Virus record (IMG/VR): IMGVR_UViG_3300042569_001506
Span: 1 to 36,461 of that record
Source: a virus
DNA: 36,461 nt
Direction: 5' to 3' (one strand)
Shown here: in pieces, positions 1 to 6,230 of the stretch
How the letters are laid out: every line of letters begins with the position of its first letter
Numbering within the stretch: position 1 is the first letter of the stretch
The notes under the pieces: model-generated
What the model saw: only the letters and a program-made list of their open reading frames with translations
The model's database searches: none
Told to the model about the DNA's origin: nothing
Position numbers and translations under genes: made by a program

Positions 1-126
1 ATATTGAAAGAAGGGTTTGAAAAATACGAAGATAATGGTAAATGTTGGTGGGGTAGATTTAAGGAAGAAGATAAGGATTACTCAACTGAACAACTTTATG
101 AAATGTGGTTGGGCAATTATGCCTAA
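1..126 (+). CDS. C-terminal fragment of an unknown cassette-borne protein
   Basis: Frame 1 is open from the first base to TAA at 124-126 and encodes 41 residues ending in MWLGNYA; the start lies outside the window. The fragment is charged and aromatic (EKYEDN, CWWGRF, then an acidic stretch) and I do not recognise a family. The stop codon lies inside the R'' box (GCCTAAC) of the attC-like site at 121-193, the usual position of an attC site relative to a cassette gene. An overlapping 68-codon reading frame (17-223) is rejected because it runs straight through the attC-like hairpin. Confidence 0.6.
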   Translation: MLKEGFEKYEDNGKCWWGRFKEEDKDYSTEQLYEMWLGNYA

Positions 127-193
127 CGTTTTGCAGATACACGCTGTGAGCGTTGGAATGAGGGAGGGAAATAGCGTGTATGTGCTGTTATCG
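121..193 (+). other. attC-like recombination site 1
   Basis: R'' GCCTAAC (121-127) overlaps the preceding stop codon. After a 5-nt unpaired spacer comes a left arm (133-145, GCA then ATACACGCT) and a right arm (173-185, AGCGTGTAT then TGC); nine bases pair perfectly and GCA/TGC pair beyond a G/G mismatch. After one nucleotide comes R' GTTATCGGC (187-195). This order, and the longer left than right spacer, are those of integron attC sites. That an integron integrase acts on it is inference. Confidence 0.72.
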
Positions 194-608
194 GCTGCCC
201 TTCTTTCGGAATTAATAACTTAAAAAACAACATAAAATGGACGATTTATTAATAACAAGTTTGCTGTCAAAGTATCAGCATCAAAAACCTAAAGAATTTG
301 GCGATTATATGGAACGCCAATATCCAGTATCGGCAGTAATTGATATGATAATAGAATTGAAAAGTTCAAACCTATCAATACAATTTGCAGAATGGTTATC
401 AGAAAATGAGTGGGTGAAAAGAACCGCTACCCATCCAAATAAAGTCGGTCAATATTATTCGCATAAACATTGTGAATATAAAACCATTGAGCAACTATTC
501 GATATATTTTCGGGTGTCGCTTAGGGTTGCCGATAACGGCATCGGGCTTGGCGAAGTGGCTTTTGTGCGTTGGCTTGTGTGTCGGAAAGCCATTTTGCCA
601 AACCCGTG
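188..608 (+). mobile_element. Integron-like gene cassette (95-aa gene + attC-like site 2)
   Basis: Boundaries are set by the G^TT position of R' at site 1 (187/188) and at site 2 (608/609). The first bases, with the preceding G, read GTTATCGGC; the R'' box at the other end reads GCCGATAAC (529-537), its exact reverse complement (9/9), with CCC/GGG pairing after two mismatches. A cassette excised as a circle with one attC site would have exactly this property. It holds one gene (237-524) and no obvious promoter. Confidence 0.68.
237..524 (+). CDS. Hypothetical protein, 95 aa (cassette gene)
   Basis: A 95-aa soluble, slightly acidic protein without a signal peptide or membrane segment. It is rich in predicted helix (AVIDMIIELKSSN, IQFAEWLSENEW) and has a central HPNKVGQYYSHKHCEYK segment with several His and one Cys. 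I recognise no family. The ATG follows an A-rich, SD-less leader (AAAAAACAACATAAA) typical of Bacteroidota. The TAG stop lies five bases before the R'' box of attC-like site 2, so it is the sole gene of its cassette. Orphan cassette genes of unknown function are common in integrons. Confidence 0.65.
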   Translation: MDDLLITSLLSKYQHQKPKEFGDYMERQYPVSAVIDMIIELKSSNLSIQFAEWLSENEWVKRTATHPNKVGQYYSHKHCEYKTIEQLFDIFSGVA

Positions 609-614
609 TTATAT
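529..614 (+). other. attC-like recombination site 2
   Basis: R'' GCCGATAAC (529-537), 5-nt spacer, left arm 543-563, loop 564-585, right arm 586-606, one-nt spacer, R' GTTATAT (608-614). The arms are 21 nt long with 18 Watson-Crick pairs, two G-T wobbles and one mismatch, making this the strongest hairpin in the window. It is in the same orientation as site 1 and starts just after the stop codon of the 95-aa gene. It is not followed by a T-run, so it is not an ordinary rho-independent terminator. Confidence 0.75.
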
Positions 615-684
615 GAAGTGCCGACTTATTTACGATAAAGCCCAATTGGAACACTAAACAGAAAAATAAAAAATAAAAAAAGCG

Positions 685-1581
685 ATGACAACAACAGACA
701 TTAGATTTAACGAAAAACAAGATTTTGAAACAATAAAATCTGTAATTGAAAATGAATTTACAAATGTTCAAACACATACAAAGATTAGTGATTTGGACTA
801 CATTTCATTTGATTACAAAGAGCAAAACATTTATTGCTCATTTATGAAGCATAATAAAATTTATGGCAGAGGTAATAAATTAACTGAATGCTCATCTTTT
901 TCATCCGACAGACCCAATGAAATTAAAACAGAGGCATTAAAAATTATTGCCAAATATTTTGATTGCAGGTTTTGGGAAAACGATTGCGAAGAAGATAACT
1001 ATATTGACTTTAAAGCAAAAAAGAAGATTAAGCCACAAAAAGAAGCTGGATATAATGCTAAAACGCAAACAGATAAAAATATTGCGTGGTTTTTACCAAG
1101 ACCAAAGCCAGATAGATATAAGGGAGGAATGCCTTTATATTGCGAAGATTGGCTTGTTAACTTAGCAAAAGACATCTTAGGGATGAAACACGACCCATAT
1201 ACATTAAATGTTTTTTGTGGCATGAATAAACGAGGAATAAGGGTTGACATAAAAGAAGAAGTAAAGCCAGACATTCTTTGCGATGCACACGAATTGTCAA
1301 AACATTTACTTCCTGTTGGTCAAAGATTTGATTTAATAATTGCAGACCCACCATATTCAACAGAGGAAGCAAGAGATATTTATGGAACGCCAAAATTGAA
1401 ATATAAACAATGGACATCTGAATGCGACAAGTATTTAAAATCTGGTGGATTGTTTATGGTTTATCATAAATTTGTTATGCCAAACCCTAACCCAGAAAAA
1501 TATGTAGTTGTAAAAAGAGTATTTATAGGGAATAGGACAATGCACCTTCCAAGAGTATGTATAGTTTTTCAAAAAAAATGA
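685..1581 (+). CDS. Class I SAM-dependent methyltransferase with DPPY motif (probable DNA N6/N4)
   Basis: 298 aa. The C-terminal half is a Rossmann-type methyltransferase: a motif I-like NVFCGM (175-180), an acidic loop PDILCDAHEL (195-204) and motif IV IIADPPY (218-224), the amino-methyltransferase catalytic signature. The N-terminal ~130 residues match nothing I know and may recognise the target. Motif I is not a canonical FxGxG, so the SAM site is degenerate and the substrate (DNA adenine or cytosine) is inferred. It is the only gene of the last cassette in the left array, in line with restriction evasion. The start is preceded by AAAAAATAAAAAAAGCG without an SD. Confidence 0.78.
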   Translation: MTTTDIRFNEKQDFETIKSVIENEFTNVQTHTKISDLDYISFDYKEQNIYCSFMKHNKIYGRGNKLTECSSFSSDRPNEIKTEALKIIAKYFDCRFWENDCEEDNYIDFKAKKKIKPQKEAGYNAKTQTDKNIAWFLPRPKPDRYKGGMPLYCEDWLVNLAKDILGMKHDPYTLNVFCGMNKRGIRVDIKEEVKPDILCDAHELSKHLLPVGQRFDLIIADPPYSTEEARDIYGTPKLKYKQWTSECDKYLKSGGLFMVYHKFVMPNPNPEKYVVVKRVFIGNRTMHLPRVCIVFQKK

Positions 1582-1642
1582 GCGTGGGCTTTTTATTTTT
1601 TTGTTTTTCCTTCACGGATTTTCAATTGGAAACGGTCAGCAA

Positions 1643-1657
1643 GGCATTTCATATAAC
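1643..1657 (+). other. R''-like box marking the end of the left cassette array
   Basis: This 15-nt sequence is the reverse complement of 608-622 with one mismatch, so it is the R'' partner of the last cassette's own start. It is followed by TAGTAAATTTGCG, which resembles the bases after the equivalent box of the right array (TACTTTATTTACG after 34321). On the - strand the junction reads ...ACTAGTTATATG, that is, a G^TTA core next to backbone, so an attI-like target is possible. Nothing else is seen between 1582 and 1726 except a TAAATTTG (1661-1668) that could be a -7 box without a -33 partner. Confidence 0.5.
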
Positions 1658-1726
1658 TAGTAAATTTGCGAATATTTTTTACAAATAACCAATTAATAAT
1701 CAATTTAAAATCTGTAATTTAATAAA

Positions 1727-2158
1727 TTGAAATACACATCAACTATAAGATTAGACAATGGAGTTTTAAAGCTCGTAAATAAAGCTGAAATGCTTAAATT
1801 TGCATTATCTTTGAATTGTAAGGAGTTTGCATTTACTTTGGAAAAGAAACGAAGTAAACGAAGCAATGAACAGAATAGATATTATTGGGGTGTAGTAGTT
1901 CCATTAGTAAAACAAGGTCTTACAGAATTAGGGAATGTAGTTAGTTTAGAAAGTACGCATGATTTTATAAAATCTGAATTTAACTATAAAGAAATTGTAA
2001 ATGAAAATACTGGCGAAGTAAAAAAGTTGCCTAATAGTACAACTCAATTAAACAAAACAGAGTTTAGTGAAATGATAGAACGTGTTAAAATATGGAGTGC
2101 TGAATGGTGCAATATTTATATCCCAGATGCAGGAGAACAAATGACAATAGAATTATGA
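1727..2158 (+). CDS. NinB-like recombination protein
   Basis: 143 aa from a TTG start. An ATG at codon ~23 would remove the first strand of the fold, so TTG is preferred. The segment KKRSKRSNEQNRYYWGVVVP (about 45-64) resembles the conserved (R)S.EQNRxYW motif of NinB/NinB-like proteins, a lambda Orf-related family that binds ssDNA in recombination and replaces host RecFOR functions. A C-terminal IWSAEW helix also fits. It opens a + strand operon: its TGA overlaps the next ATG (ATGA). Family assignment is by motif only. Confidence 0.6.
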   Translation: MKYTSTIRLDNGVLKLVNKAEMLKFALSLNCKEFAFTLEKKRSKRSNEQNRYYWGVVVPLVKQGLTELGNVVSLESTHDFIKSEFNYKEIVNENTGEVKKLPNSTTQLNKTEFSEMIERVKIWSAEWCNIYIPDAGEQMTIEL

Positions 2159-2784
2159 TAATAATATTCTCATACCAACGCAAAGAAATGCTTACTAATT
2201 TACTTATTGAGTTAGAAAAGCATGAACCTATTGTATTAGATGATGGTAGTGATTTTAAATTAGAATCATCAAACTTTCATCAATTTGAGCATGGTGGTAA
2301 AGAAAATTTCTATAAACTTTGGCAATTTGCATTTAGTAAAGCACAACAAAGCAATGATGATTTTTTTATGTTTATGCCTAGTGATTTTAGCAATATTGAC
2401 TTATATAGAATTTATGATTACTACAATCAATTAAGGCATGAACCTTTTGTTTGTAACGTTATAAATGATAATCGTAAATCTTGTTGGGGGTCGTACCATC
2501 CTACCAAATACAATAGCGAATTAAATAGAGTTTTCTTTACTGATTGCGGATTTTTCTGTAATAGATTAGCACTCGAAAAAATAGATTTTCACATTAAGGA
2601 AGTACCAAAAAGTAGATTTAATAGAACTAATATATCAAGTGGAGTAGGTCAATATTTGACTTATATATTTAATAAAAAAAATGTAAAAATGTACACTCCA
2701 ATAAGCTCATTAGCTTTTCATGGTGAGCATGAAAGTTTAATGCACCCAGAAGAACGAATTAAAACACCATTAATAAGTAGATGA
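2155..2784 (+). CDS. Glycosyltransferase, GT-A/family 2-like
   Basis: 209 aa. The N-terminus MIIIFSYQRKEMLTNLL followed by PIVLDDGSD (about 25-33) is the nucleotide-sugar-binding beginning of GT-A glycosyltransferases. FMFMPSDFSNID (~80) sits where the DxD-type metal site is expected, though it is a degenerate SDF. The ATG at 2155 is chosen over an upstream in-frame ATG at 2104 because it forms an ATGA overlap with the NinB-like gene and starts at the first beta strand. Phage enzymes of this kind modify phage DNA bases, virion proteins or host surface sugars; which applies here is unknown. Confidence 0.68.
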   Translation: MIIIFSYQRKEMLTNLLIELEKHEPIVLDDGSDFKLESSNFHQFEHGGKENFYKLWQFAFSKAQQSNDDFFMFMPSDFSNIDLYRIYDYYNQLRHEPFVCNVINDNRKSCWGSYHPTKYNSELNRVFFTDCGFFCNRLALEKIDFHIKEVPKSRFNRTNISSGVGQYLTYIFNKKNVKMYTPISSLAFHGEHESLMHPEERIKTPLISR

Positions 2785-3023
2785 AAAAAAGAGATTTAAA
2801 AGAAATAAAAAAACTTGCCGATAATTTACCACCTAGTAAATCATTGCAAAAATTTTCTGTAATTTTAAATGGCAAAAAAGAATATAAGTTTAGGCTTGTA
2901 GATATAGACCACTATAGCAGATTAAAACACGCTCACTCTAAAAACAAAGAAACTGGCATGAAAGATTACATAGTTTGGTTAAAATCTAATAACGAAAAAG
3001 TAAATAAAATGTTTAATCAATGA
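2781..3023 (+). CDS. Hypothetical basic protein, 80 aa
   Basis: 80 aa and strongly basic (KKRDLKEIKKLADNLPPSKSLQ at the N-terminus, many Lys throughout). No family recognised. It is translationally coupled on both sides by ATGA overlaps with the two glycosyltransferase genes, so it is co-translated with them and may serve the same modification pathway or bind nucleic acid. Confidence 0.6.
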   Translation: MKKRDLKEIKKLADNLPPSKSLQKFSVILNGKKEYKFRLVDIDHYSRLKHAHSKNKETGMKDYIVWLKSNNEKVNKMFNQ

Positions 3024-3646
3024 AAATAATAGTAGGCATAGCCACAATGAACGGACGTGAAGAGCAATTAAAAGAAACTTTTGAAAGTCTTTGCCCTTAT
3101 GTTGATGGAATAAACATTTACCACAATGGAATAGAACCAATAGACTATACCGATAATGCTAAGTTTGAAAGCCTACAAAGATACAATGAACCGATTTATT
3201 TCTTTTCATGCGATGATGATATAATTTATCCAAAAGACTATATAAGTAAAACTATTGAATTAATAGAAGAGTATAAATGTATCATAACTTATCATGGCAG
3301 GATTTTAAAAGGTAAAGAATTGAATTATTACAAAGGACACCAAGCTTTCCATTGCAAAGGTGCTAATTATGTAAATAGATATATTGATGTAGCAGGTACT
3401 GGTGTAACGGCTTTTAGAACCGATTATTTTAATCCAATAGAACTTTATAAAAGTGAATACAAAAGAATGTTTGATTTGGTATTTAGTTTAGAAGCTAAAA
3501 AACAAGGCAAAAAAATATTATTAGGTAAGCACGATGCAAATTGGATTAAAGTCCAAAATATTCCACTAGAAAAAACTATATATGGCATGGAAGTCAAAGA
3601 CTGCTCAATTCAAAATAGTCTAGCAGATGAAATATTAAGGTTTTAA
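3020..3646 (+). CDS. Glycosyltransferase with DDD metal motif
   Basis: 208 aa. MKIIVGIATMNGREEQLKET is the first strand and helix of a GT-A fold; FFSCDDDIIYP (about 61-71) is a clear DxD motif binding the nucleotide-sugar metal ion. A later GTGVTAFRTD segment resembles the acceptor-side region of family-2-like enzymes. It is the last gene of the + operon and ends inside the 3' end of the convergent tail-fibre gene (12-bp overlap). Two glycosyltransferases in one coupled operon suggest a two-step glycosylation of one target. Acceptor unknown. Confidence 0.75.
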   Translation: MKIIVGIATMNGREEQLKETFESLCPYVDGINIYHNGIEPIDYTDNAKFESLQRYNEPIYFFSCDDDIIYPKDYISKTIELIEEYKCIITYHGRILKGKELNYYKGHQAFHCKGANYVNRYIDVAGTGVTAFRTDYFNPIELYKSEYKRMFDLVFSLEAKKQGKKILLGKHDANWIKVQNIPLEKTIYGMEVKDCSIQNSLADEILRF

Positions 3647-5173
3647 TTTTAAGAAAACACCCCATGCACTATCACCACTATTTGCTAGTGTTATTGAAAC
3701 TACCAAATATTTATTTGTTGTAAAATCTGGTGTAATTGTAGATGGAGATGTAGTAGATGAAATACCTACATCTATTAGTGATGTAGAACTTGTTGGCAAT
3801 ATTTTAGTACCTGCACCTGTTCCGTTTTTATTTTTTATATTTAAGTATCTTTGAGCTGTTGCATTTCTAGTAGTAGCTCCTAATGCAGCACTTTGAAAAA
3901 TTAATATTGGACTACCCGATAAATTAGCAGTAGAATTTATGTACATTTTTAATGTTACAGTTCCTGCACTACCTGTTTTTTCTATTTTAAAAGATGAATC
4001 TAAAGAAAGGTTATCAGAAATTAGTGAACTATTTATTAATTCAGCATAAGTAACAGTTTCAGCTGTTGTGCCTGTTACTATTGTTCCATTTGCCCCTTGA
4101 TTTATTATAGGTAATAAAAAAGTTAAACCTAAATTTGCTCTAGCAGCTGAAACACTTGTTAAATCACTTAGATTATTGGTAGGGTTTAGAGGGATATATC
4201 CTAATGCATTTTGTTTTCCATTAAATGTACTCCAATCTGTAGAACTTAATGCACCTCTATTTGTAGCTGAGGCTGTAGGAAGGTTAAATGTGTGAGTAGT
4301 TCCTGAGGATGCAATGTTAAAATTTGTGCCACTTGTTCCAGTTGCAAGTGTTTGAACAGAACCAGTAAGCGAATTAATAGCAGTTATACCACTTCCACTC
4401 ATAATACCTGATTGTTGAGTAACTGTAAGAATTACAGAAGCAGCCGATGGTGGTGGACTTCCAGCAGCATAGAATTGCATCTTAACATTTGTATGGTTAG
4501 TAGTACTCCATATTAATTCATAATATTGACCTGCAATGACTTCAATAACATAATTCCAAGCAACTATTGTATGACCATCAATACTACCATGTTTATTAGG
4601 TACTGAAACAAAACCAGCAGAACCTAATACATCTACTCCATTTAATCGTAACCATATTGTTACATCATTTAATTGAGTATCTGAATTTTGAAATTGTGAA
4701 CTAAATTGAATATTATAAATCCCAGTATTTGCAAATGTAATTCTTGTTGGATTACCACTTAAATCGTTAGCTATTGATATGCCATTTGGTGTAACATCAG
4801 CAACTTCAAATCTCATCGCATAACCTGTATTCGAAGCAGAAGCAGTTTGTGTAGTATCTGTTTGCCAAGCACCATAATATCCTAATCCAGTACCACCACC
4901 ACCACCACCGCCTGAACAATCGCATATACACGCTGTACGCAACCCAACTAAATAAGTATATAATAAATCAAATGTCTTGTAAGTACCACCATTAATCAAA
5001 GTAACATCATCTAATTTTATTTCATAAGTATTTCTATAATCCTTAATAGTAAAAGTATATTCACTATATGTAAATGTTGTTTCAGTTGCATTAAATTCAG
5101 CAATTACATTACCACTACTATCCTTTAAAACTAAAAGACAATCCGATTTACTTATGTCGGTTACTATACACAT
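3635..5173 (-). CDS. Tail fibre / receptor-binding protein
   Basis: 512 aa. N-terminal ~85 residues (MCIVTDIS...) form a small module also found alone at 5985-6155. A Cys-rich hinge CICDC is followed by seven glycines, then a jelly-roll-like stretch with FANTGIYNIQFSSQFQNSD and WLRLNGVDV, resembling TNF/C1q-type fibre domains. Next is a typical tail-fibre region: ATNRGALSSTDWSTFNGKQN, ALGYIPLNPTNNLSDLTSV and ARANLGL. The Ser/Thr/Asn-rich C-terminal domain would bind the host receptor. It shares one base with the holin-like gene upstream, so fibre and lysis genes are probably co-transcribed. Confidence 0.85.
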   Translation of the reverse strand: MCIVTDISKSDCLLVLKDSSGNVIAEFNATETTFTYSEYTFTIKDYRNTYEIKLDDVTLINGGTYKTFDLLYTYLVGLRTACICDCSGGGGGGGTGLGYYGAWQTDTTQTASASNTGYAMRFEVADVTPNGISIANDLSGNPTRITFANTGIYNIQFSSQFQNSDTQLNDVTIWLRLNGVDVLGSAGFVSVPNKHGSIDGHTIVAWNYVIEVIAGQYYELIWSTTNHTNVKMQFYAAGSPPPSAASVILTVTQQSGIMSGSGITAINSLTGSVQTLATGTSGTNFNIASSGTTHTFNLPTASATNRGALSSTDWSTFNGKQNALGYIPLNPTNNLSDLTSVSAARANLGLTFLLPIINQGANGTIVTGTTAETVTYAELINSSLISDNLSLDSSFKIEKTGSAGTVTLKMYINSTANLSGSPILIFQSAALGATTRNATAQRYLNIKNKNGTGAGTKILPTSSTSLIDVGISSTTSPSTITPDFTTNKYLVVSITLANSGDSAWGVFLKLKP

Positions 5174-5349
5174 TATTTACCTGAAACATTAAAATCTTTT
5201 GCAACTACTCCTAATACTGCAATTGATACAGCTATTATTAATTGTGCTACTTGTTCTTTGCTACCTGTAAATCCTTCTGAAATAAATGTTTGAGCTACTA
5301 ATAAGCCTGATGCTATTGCACCTATTAATGTCGTTTTCCAATTTTTCAT
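5173..5349 (-). CDS. Holin-like membrane protein, 58 aa
   Basis: 58 aa. The N-terminus reads MKNWKTTLIGAIASGLL, then a short loop (FTGSKEQ) and a second hydrophobic stretch (LIIAVSIAVLGVVAKDF), giving two membrane segments and a lysine-bearing C-terminus (NVSGK). This size and topology match small class II holins, and similar KNWKTT...AKDFN proteins are common in Bacteroidota phages. It sits between the tail fibre (1-nt overlap) and two small membrane-associated genes, a normal place for a lysis gene. The endolysin candidate is far away at 36190-36461. Confidence 0.72.
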   Translation of the reverse strand: MKNWKTTLIGAIASGLLVAQTFISEGFTGSKEQVAQLIIAVSIAVLGVVAKDFNVSGK

Positions 5350-5714
5350 AATTTATTTTTTTTAATGTTATTAAATGATTTTAACCTTTTTTTATTTTGT
5401 TTTAAATTTTCAAATTCACTATTTACAATTTGTTCAACTTGTTCAGCATTGTAATCATCTTTTAATATTAATATATATTGATTAATTACATCTTTTTGAG
5501 AATATTTTTTTAAATCAGTTCTTATATTTTTTCTTATTAAATTATCTTTTTTTATTTCTTTTCTAGTTGCATCTTTTTTTGCTTCTACAATTTGAACTGG
5601 AGTACGAATTTCTTGTTTTTTTTCTATAACTGGCACTAATTCCTTAGTCGTGTCTGAAACGCTAGAAATTGACTTAAAAAACTGAATTATTAATTCAATA
5701 ATTGATTGCCACAT
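5346..5714 (-). CDS. Hypothetical lysis-region protein, 122 aa, coiled-coil
   Basis: 122 aa. The N-terminus has a hydrophobic amphipathic helix (WQSIIELIIQFFKSI); the rest is very Lys/Glu/Asn-rich and probably helical. The C-terminus is highly basic (LKQNKKRLKSFNNIKKNKL). It overlaps the holin start by 4 bp and the 89-aa gene upstream by 25 bp. By position it could be an Rz/spanin-like or anti-holin partner, but there is no signal sequence or lipobox, so no function is assigned. Confidence 0.55.
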   Translation of the reverse strand: MWQSIIELIIQFFKSISSVSDTTKELVPVIEKKQEIRTPVQIVEAKKDATRKEIKKDNLIRKNIRTDLKKYSQKDVINQYILILKDDYNAEQVEQIVNSEFENLKQNKKRLKSFNNIKKNKL

Positions 5715-5959
5715 TTTTTTTCTTCTTTTAATTCAGGTTCTTCACTTTTATTTATGAAAAGATAGCTAAAAAAATTAATTGGATTAATGTCATCTTTTGC
5801 AATGCCAAGTTTATTATTTATTACTGCAACTTGACTTTCTAGCTTATTTGTCTTTTCTATATATTTGTCAATTTTGAAATAAGTTTGACTTGTAAAAAAG
5901 CAAACAATAGTAAACATTATTCCTGTTATTGTCTTATAAAAAAAATCTTGGTTTTTCAT
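5690..5959 (-). CDS. Small membrane-anchored protein, 89 aa (possible i-spanin-like)
   Basis: 89 aa: a short cytoplasmic tail (MKNQDFFYK), one transmembrane segment (TITGIMFTIVCFFTSQTYF), a helical KIDKYIEKTNKLESQVAVINNKL stretch with coiled-coil character, and an acidic C-terminus (EEPELKEEKKC). One N-terminal membrane helix plus a periplasmic coiled coil resembles inner-membrane spanins (Rz), and its place beside the holin supports a lysis role. No sequence signature proves it. Confidence 0.5.
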   Translation of the reverse strand: MKNQDFFYKTITGIMFTIVCFFTSQTYFKIDKYIEKTNKLESQVAVINNKLGIAKDDINPINFFSYLFINKSEEPELKEEKKCGNQLLN

Positions 5960-5984
5960 ACAAAATTAAAAATATTTTATGGCT

Positions 5985-6155
5985 TTAAAGTTTATACCAA
6001 CTAGTTTCCGTATCTCGTATAAATATCCTATCTGAAAATAAAGTGTAAGTAGTATTACCAAGTAAAAATTGAGCAACTATTTCACTATCTTGATTAGTTA
6101 ATGTCAATCTGCAATTATCTACTGATATATCTGTTATTATGTTACAACCTGACAT
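5985..6155 (-). CDS. 56-aa stand-alone copy of the tail-fibre N-terminal module
   Basis: ATG at 6155-6153, TAA at 5987-5985. The product starts MSGCNIITDISVDNCRLTL and aligns along its length with the first ~55 residues of the tail fibre: TDIS, a following Cys-x-L-x-L, A-x-F, a T-x-x-T pair, I-x-D and KL occur in the same order. It is either a small virion protein sharing the fibre's attachment fold or the remnant of a second fibre gene. It lies just after the capsid terminator and no good promoter is visible before it. Confidence 0.6.
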   Translation of the reverse strand: MSGCNIITDISVDNCRLTLTNQDSEIVAQFLLGNTTYTLFSDRIFIRDTETSWYKL

Positions 6156-6169
6156 ATTTAATATTGATT

Positions 6170-6201
6170 TTAAAAAATAGGCTGAGATAAACCCAGCCTA
6201 T
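6170..6201 (-). terminator. Rho-independent terminator after the major capsid gene
   Basis: An 8-bp stem (6177-6184 with 6194-6201; ATAGGCTG/CAGCCTAT) with a 9-nt loop, followed on the - strand by six T residues. It lies 30 bp beyond the stop of the capsid gene, so it ends the monocistronic capsid transcript before the lysis/fibre genes. Confidence 0.8.
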
Positions 6202-6230
6202 ATATAAACAAAACAAACGAACTCTTTTTA

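Larger units (their letters stand above)
609..1657 (+). mobile_element. Terminal cassette of the left array (methyltransferase), attC truncated
   Basis: The segment starts TTATATGAAGTGCC. Its far end, 1643-1657, is the reverse complement of 608-622 at 14 of 15 positions, so an R'' box is present. No left arm, right arm or R' box can be found after 1657; backbone-like sequence follows directly. Either the attC hairpin was lost, or insertion joined R'' directly to the phage. The right array ends the same way at 34321. Cargo is the methyltransferase 685-1581. Confidence 0.55.

Noticed and set aside
121-193. The four long hairpins read as rho-independent terminators
   Set aside because: None is followed by a T-run, all have the same spacer asymmetry and TAAC/GTTA boxes, and their outer bases match distant cassette ends rather than each other.
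17-223. 68-codon + strand reading frame at the left edge
   Set aside because: It is out of frame with the real partial gene 1-126 and runs through the attC-like hairpin.
427-777. 116-codon - strand frame across attC-like site 2
   Set aside because: It covers the ends of two + genes and the hairpin, is rich in Phe/Cys/His as expected of an antisense frame, and has no promoter.
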